A stretch of 64,000 bases of DNA from Flectonema sp. DT1601 (taxonomy: Eukaryota > Euglenozoa > Diplonemea > Diplonemida > Diplonemidae): contig OZ025812.1 in NCBI GenBank assembly GCA_964019425.1, forward strand, positions 62,001-126,000, in the 5' to 3' direction. Shown here one piece after another: positions 59,034 to 64,000 of the stretch. The position numbers and the translations under genes were made by a program. The notes under the pieces are model-generated. The model was not told where the DNA came from. It made no database searches and saw only the letters and a program-made list of their open reading frames with translations. Numbering within the stretch: the first letter of the stretch is position 1; each line of letters opens with the position of its first letter.

Positions 59034-59152
59034 GCCTGCAAGCACCCGGGGTTCCCACGTGATCACTCACCGCAGTACTAACCAGGCCTGCTGGTGCTTA
59101 ACTTCCCAAATCGGGCGGGATGGGGTGCATTCACCAGAGTATGGCCGCAGGC
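59034..59152 (-). rRNA. 5S rRNA (R10, unit 11)
   Basis: Complete copy. Confidence 0.97.
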
Positions 59153-59444
59153 AATAGCAGATTTTTTTTATTCTTGAGAGTTTAGTGGGGCAACCCACCA
59201 TGAAAAAATTTACCTAGAAATTTTTATCCAGCAGGGTTGGGGCTGGGGCTCGGTCTTAGCTTTAACATTAACGTAGGAGCGGCGAAAATTACGTCTTTCG
59301 GGGAAAAAAGCCAAAAAGAAATATATTAAATAATAATATATAATTATATTTTAATTTTTACATAAAATTAGGAAACACAGTAAGTGTTTCCTAATTTCCT
59401 TTATACATTTTCTTCTGCTTGGCAAACAGAGGTGCACAGACAAT

Positions 59445-59562
59445 AAAAAAACCCCAAAGGAAGAAAATTCTTCCTAAGAGGTTGGCTAAATATTCCAAGC
59501 AAGCTCGGATGTTGAGACTGTACCAATAAAGTACAGAAACTGTAGCTTTAGAATCGTTGGTT
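59445..59562 (-). ncRNA. SL RNA gene (R10, 11)
   Basis: Whole gene. Confidence 0.92.
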
Positions 59563-59670
59563 AACCTTAAAAAGTAGTTACCCCAGGTAATTAGAAATTG
59601 TGTGGCTTTTAGAACTACCAGCCAGAACTAACAGAAATGCCTGCTTGCGGGTAGGGAAGTAAGGGAAAAA

Positions 59671-59789
59671 GCCTGCAAGCACCCGGGGTTCCCACGTGAT
59701 CACTCACCGCAGTACTAACCAGGCCTGCTGGTGCTTAACTTCCCAAATCGGGCGGGATGGGGTGCATTCACCAGAGTATGGCCGCAGGC
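59671..59789 (-). rRNA. 5S rRNA (R10, unit 12)
   Basis: Complete copy. Confidence 0.97.
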
Positions 59790-60081
59790 AATAGCAGATT
59801 TTTTTTATTCTTGAGAGTTTAGTGGGGCAACCCACCATGAAAAAATTTACCTAGAAATTTTTATCCAGCAGGGTTGGGGCTGGGGCTCGGTCTTAGCTTT
59901 AACATTAACGTAGGAGCGGCGAAAATTACGTCTTTCGGGGAAAAAAGCCAAAAAGAAATATATTAAATAATAATATATAATTATATTTTAATTTTTACAT
60001 AAAATTAGGAAACACAGTAAGTGTTTCCTAATTTCCTTTATACATTTTCTTCTGCTTGGCAAACAGAGGTGCACAGACAAT

Positions 60082-60199
60082 AAAAAAACCCCAAAGGAAG
60101 AAAATTCTTCCTAAGAGGTTGGCTAAATATTCCAAGCAAGCTCGGATGTTGAGACTGTACCAATAAAGTACAGAAACTGTAGCTTTAGAATCGTTGGTT
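60082..60199 (-). ncRNA. SL RNA gene (R10, 12)
   Basis: Whole gene. Confidence 0.92.
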
Positions 60200-60307
60200 A
60201 ACCTTAAAAAGTAGTTACCCCAGGTAATTAGAAATTGTGTGGCTTTTAGAACTACCAGCCAGAACTAACAGAAATGCCTGCTTGCGGGTAGGGAAGTAAG
60301 GGAAAAA

Positions 60308-60426
60308 GCCTGCAAGCACCCGGGGTTCCCACGTGATCACTCACCGCAGTACTAACCAGGCCTGCTGGTGCTTAACTTCCCAAATCGGGCGGGATGGGGT
60401 GCATTCACCAGAGTATGGCCGCAGGC
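60308..60426 (-). rRNA. 5S rRNA (R10, unit 13)
   Basis: Complete copy. Confidence 0.97.
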
Positions 60427-60718
60427 AATAGCAGATTTTTTTTATTCTTGAGAGTTTAGTGGGGCAACCCACCATGAAAAAATTTACCTAGAAATTTTTA
60501 TCCAGCAGGGTTGGGGCTGGGGCTCGGTCTTAGCTTTAACATTAACGTAGGAGCGGCGAAAATTACGTCTTTCGGGGAAAAAAGCCAAAAAGAAATATAT
60601 TAAATAATAATATATAATTATATTTTAATTTTTACATAAAATTAGGAAACACAGTAAGTGTTTCCTAATTTCCTTTATACATTTTCTTCTGCTTGGCAAA
60701 CAGAGGTGCACAGACAAT

Positions 60719-60836
60719 AAAAAAACCCCAAAGGAAGAAAATTCTTCCTAAGAGGTTGGCTAAATATTCCAAGCAAGCTCGGATGTTGAGACTGTACCAA
60801 TAAAGTACAGAAACTGTAGCTTTAGAATCGTTGGTT
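60719..60836 (-). ncRNA. SL RNA gene (R10, 13)
   Basis: Whole gene. Confidence 0.92.
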
Positions 60837-60944
60837 AACCTTAAAAAGTAGTTACCCCAGGTAATTAGAAATTGTGTGGCTTTTAGAACTACCAGCCAGA
60901 ACTAACAGAAATGCCTGCTTGCGGGTAGGGAAGTAAGGGAAAAA

Positions 60945-61063
60945 GCCTGCAAGCACCCGGGGTTCCCACGTGATCACTCACCGCAGTACTAACCAGGCCT
61001 GCTGGTGCTTAACTTCCCAAATCGGGCGGGATGGGGTGCATTCACCAGAGTATGGCCGCAGGC
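60945..61063 (-). rRNA. 5S rRNA (R10, unit 14)
   Basis: Complete copy. Confidence 0.97.
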
Positions 61064-61355
61064 AATAGCAGATTTTTTTTATTCTTGAGAGTTTAGTGGG
61101 GCAACCCACCATGAAAAAATTTACCTAGAAATTTTTATCCAGCAGGGTTGGGGCTGGGGCTCGGTCTTAGCTTTAACATTAACGTAGGAGCGGCGAAAAT
61201 TACGTCTTTCGGGGAAAAAAGCCAAAAAGAAATATATTAAATAATAATATATAATTATATTTTAATTTTTACATAAAATTAGGAAACACAGTAAGTGTTT
61301 CCTAATTTCCTTTATACATTTTCTTCTGCTTGGCAAACAGAGGTGCACAGACAAT

Positions 61356-61473
61356 AAAAAAACCCCAAAGGAAGAAAATTCTTCCTAAGAGGTTGGCTAA
61401 ATATTCCAAGCAAGCTCGGATGTTGAGACTGTACCAATAAAGTACAGAAACTGTAGCTTTAGAATCGTTGGTT
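61356..61473 (-). ncRNA. SL RNA gene (R10, 14)
   Basis: Whole gene. Confidence 0.92.
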
Positions 61474-61581
61474 AACCTTAAAAAGTAGTTACCCCAGGTA
61501 ATTAGAAATTGTGTGGCTTTTAGAACTACCAGCCAGAACTAACAGAAATGCCTGCTTGCGGGTAGGGAAGTAAGGGAAAAA

Positions 61582-61700
61582 GCCTGCAAGCACCCGGGGT
61601 TCCCACGTGATCACTCACCGCAGTACTAACCAGGCCTGCTGGTGCTTAACTTCCCAAATCGGGCGGGATGGGGTGCATTCACCAGAGTATGGCCGCAGGC
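61582..61700 (-). rRNA. 5S rRNA (R10, unit 15)
   Basis: Complete copy. Confidence 0.97.
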
Positions 61701-61992
61701 AATAGCAGATTTTTTTTATTCTTGAGAGTTTAGTGGGGCAACCCACCATGAAAAAATTTACCTAGAAATTTTTATCCAGCAGGGTTGGGGCTGGGGCTCG
61801 GTCTTAGCTTTAACATTAACGTAGGAGCGGCGAAAATTACGTCTTTCGGGGAAAAAAGCCAAAAAGAAATATATTAAATAATAATATATAATTATATTTT
61901 AATTTTTACATAAAATTAGGAAACACAGTAAGTGTTTCCTAATTTCCTTTATACATTTTCTTCTGCTTGGCAAACAGAGGTGCACAGACAAT

Positions 61993-62110
61993 AAAAAAAC
62001 CCCAAAGGAAGAAAATTCTTCCTAAGAGGTTGGCTAAATATTCCAAGCAAGCTCGGATGTTGAGACTGTACCAATAAAGTACAGAAACTGTAGCTTTAGA
62101 ATCGTTGGTT
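61993..62110 (-). ncRNA. SL RNA gene (R10, 15)
   Basis: Whole gene. Confidence 0.92.
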
Positions 62111-62218
62111 AACCTTAAAAAGTAGTTACCCCAGGTAATTAGAAATTGTGTGGCTTTTAGAACTACCAGCCAGAACTAACAGAAATGCCTGCTTGCGGGT
62201 AGGGAAGTAAGGGAAAAA

Positions 62219-62337
62219 GCCTGCAAGCACCCGGGGTTCCCACGTGATCACTCACCGCAGTACTAACCAGGCCTGCTGGTGCTTAACTTCCCAAATCGGG
62301 CGGGATGGGGTGCATTCACCAGAGTATGGCCGCAGGC
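62219..62337 (-). rRNA. 5S rRNA (R10, unit 16)
   Basis: Complete copy. Confidence 0.97.
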
Positions 62338-62629
62338 AATAGCAGATTTTTTTTATTCTTGAGAGTTTAGTGGGGCAACCCACCATGAAAAAATTTACCT
62401 AGAAATTTTTATCCAGCAGGGTTGGGGCTGGGGCTCGGTCTTAGCTTTAACATTAACGTAGGAGCGGCGAAAATTACGTCTTTCGGGGAAAAAAGCCAAA
62501 AAGAAATATATTAAATAATAATATATAATTATATTTTAATTTTTACATAAAATTAGGAAACACAGTAAGTGTTTCCTAATTTCCTTTATACATTTTCTTC
62601 TGCTTGGCAAACAGAGGTGCACAGACAAT

Positions 62630-62747
62630 AAAAAAACCCCAAAGGAAGAAAATTCTTCCTAAGAGGTTGGCTAAATATTCCAAGCAAGCTCGGATGTTGA
62701 GACTGTACCAATAAAGTACAGAAACTGTAGCTTTAGAATCGTTGGTT
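62630..62747 (-). ncRNA. SL RNA gene (R10, 16)
   Basis: Whole gene. Confidence 0.92.
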
Positions 62748-62855
62748 AACCTTAAAAAGTAGTTACCCCAGGTAATTAGAAATTGTGTGGCTTTTAGAAC
62801 TACCAGCCAGAACTAACAGAAATGCCTGCTTGCGGGTAGGGAAGTAAGGGAAAAA

Positions 62856-62974
62856 GCCTGCAAGCACCCGGGGTTCCCACGTGATCACTCACCGCAGTAC
62901 TAACCAGGCCTGCTGGTGCTTAACTTCCCAAATCGGGCGGGATGGGGTGCATTCACCAGAGTATGGCCGCAGGC
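62856..62974 (-). rRNA. 5S rRNA (R10, unit 17)
   Basis: Complete copy. Confidence 0.97.
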
Positions 62975-63266
62975 AATAGCAGATTTTTTTTATTCTTGAG
63001 AGTTTAGTGGGGCAACCCACCATGAAAAAATTTACCTAGAAATTTTTATCCAGCAGGGTTGGGGCTGGGGCTCGGTCTTAGCTTTAACATTAACGTAGGA
63101 GCGGCGAAAATTACGTCTTTCGGGGAAAAAAGCCAAAAAGAAATATATTAAATAATAATATATAATTATATTTTAATTTTTACATAAAATTAGGAAACAC
63201 AGTAAGTGTTTCCTAATTTCCTTTATACATTTTCTTCTGCTTGGCAAACAGAGGTGCACAGACAAT

Positions 63267-63384
63267 AAAAAAACCCCAAAGGAAGAAAATTCTTCCTAAG
63301 AGGTTGGCTAAATATTCCAAGCAAGCTCGGATGTTGAGACTGTACCAATAAAGTACAGAAACTGTAGCTTTAGAATCGTTGGTT
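63267..63384 (-). ncRNA. SL RNA gene (R10, 17)
   Basis: Whole gene. Confidence 0.92.
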
Positions 63385-63492
63385 AACCTTAAAAAGTAGT
63401 TACCCCAGGTAATTAGAAATTGTGTGGCTTTTAGAACTACCAGCCAGAACTAACAGAAATGCCTGCTTGCGGGTAGGGAAGTAAGGGAAAAA

Positions 63493-63611
63493 GCCTGCAA
63501 GCACCCGGGGTTCCCACGTGATCACTCACCGCAGTACTAACCAGGCCTGCTGGTGCTTAACTTCCCAAATCGGGCGGGATGGGGTGCATTCACCAGAGTA
63601 TGGCCGCAGGC
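63493..63611 (-). rRNA. 5S rRNA (R10, unit 18)
   Basis: Complete copy. Confidence 0.97.
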
Positions 63612-63903
63612 AATAGCAGATTTTTTTTATTCTTGAGAGTTTAGTGGGGCAACCCACCATGAAAAAATTTACCTAGAAATTTTTATCCAGCAGGGTTGGG
63701 GCTGGGGCTCGGTCTTAGCTTTAACATTAACGTAGGAGCGGCGAAAATTACGTCTTTCGGGGAAAAAAGCCAAAAAGAAATATATTAAATAATAATATAT
63801 AATTATATTTTAATTTTTACATAAAATTAGGAAACACAGTAAGTGTTTCCTAATTTCCTTTATACATTTTCTTCTGCTTGGCAAACAGAGGTGCACAGAC
63901 AAT

Positions 63904-64000
63904 AAAAAAACCCCAAAGGAAGAAAATTCTTCCTAAGAGGTTGGCTAAATATTCCAAGCAAGCTCGGATGTTGAGACTGTACCAATAAAGTACAGAAACT
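63904..64000 (-). ncRNA. SL RNA gene, cut by the window end
   Basis: Intron, donor and the last 18 exon nucleotides are present. The exon 5' end lies beyond base 64000. The sequence crosses the insertion step without interruption, so no element sits here. Confidence 0.85.

Larger units (their letters stand above)
52529..64000 (-). repeat. R10: eighteen 637-bp SL/5S units, running off the window
   Basis: Unit starts are 52529, 53167 and then every 637 bp to 63359; a nineteenth begins at 63996. The first unit is 638 bp because of one extra A near 52609, between its 5S gene and the SL exon 5' fragment (52529-52554) that abuts E11. No other difference between units was noticed. There are seventeen whole SL genes and eighteen 5S genes. 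Confidence 0.96.

Noticed and set aside
52529-64000. CRISPR array, telomeric repeat or plain satellite
   Set aside because: The 637-bp unit holds recognisable 5S and SL RNA genes and has no short repeat-spacer pattern.

Overview
The window is a tandem array from a euglenozoan nucleus, most likely a diplonemid. The host unit is 637 bp, with both RNA genes on the minus strand. One is a 119-nt 5S rRNA gene. The other is a roughly 118-nt spliced-leader (SL) RNA gene whose exon carries the euglenozoan core TACAGTTTCTGTACTTTATTG (close to the kinetoplastid version), followed by a GTACAG splice donor. The exon's first half (AACCAACGATTCTAAAGC) resembles, from memory, the diplonemid SL rather than the kinetoplastid or Euglena SL. 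SL and 5S genes sharing one repeat also fits what is reported for diplonemids.

Eleven copies of one retrotransposon family interrupt this array, all on the minus strand, the same strand as the SL and 5S genes. It is a tyrosine-recombinase (YR) retrotransposon of the DIRS/Ngaro/VIPER group. A complete copy is 5148 bp and reads, on its coding strand, A1 (370 bp) - gag - YR, with an overlapping RT/RNase H ORF - B1 (175 bp) - A2 - 19-bp linker - B2. These are the split direct repeats expected of Ngaro/PAT/VIPER-type elements. Every intact end in the window (8 left, 10 right) falls at the same step inside the SL exon, between exon nucleotides 26 and 27, in the palindrome TACAGTTT^CTGTA. The element is therefore SL-exon specific. 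It occupies the niche that the unrelated non-LTR elements SLACS, CZAR and CRE1 occupy in trypanosomatids, but it carries a recombinase instead of an endonuclease.

Layout (+ coordinates; E = element, R = run of 637-bp units): E1 1-1708 (cut by window edge); R1 1709-2982 (2 units); E2 2983-8130; R2 8131-8767 (1); E3 8768-9121 (solo remnant); R3 9122-10395 (2); E4 10396-15543; R4 15544-15807 (partial unit); E5 15808-19331 (partial); R5 19332-21242 (3); E6 21243-23950 (partial), joined directly to E7 23951-29086; R6 29087-29723 (1); E8 29724-30077 (solo remnant); R7 30078-31351 (2); E9 31352-36499; R8 36500-37773 (2); E10 37774-42921; R9 42922-47380 (7); E11 47381-52528; R10 52529-64000 (18 units, running off the edge). 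I count 39 complete 5S genes but only 29 uninterrupted SL genes, because each insertion splits an SL gene and spares the 5S gene.

A large segmental duplication is present: 2995-15807 recurs at 23951-36763 (offset 20956) and 15821-19331 recurs at 39411-42921 (offset 23590). Copies are very similar to one another and the A and B repeats within a copy share private variants, so the family is young.

Working model (inference): the host SL promoter, left intact upstream of each insertion, could start an RNA carrying the first 26 SL nucleotides and running through the element. A polypyrimidine-CAG acceptor 45 nt before the gag ATG would let the mRNA receive an SL by trans-splicing. YR would insert a reverse-transcribed circle, at its A/B joint, into another SL exon.
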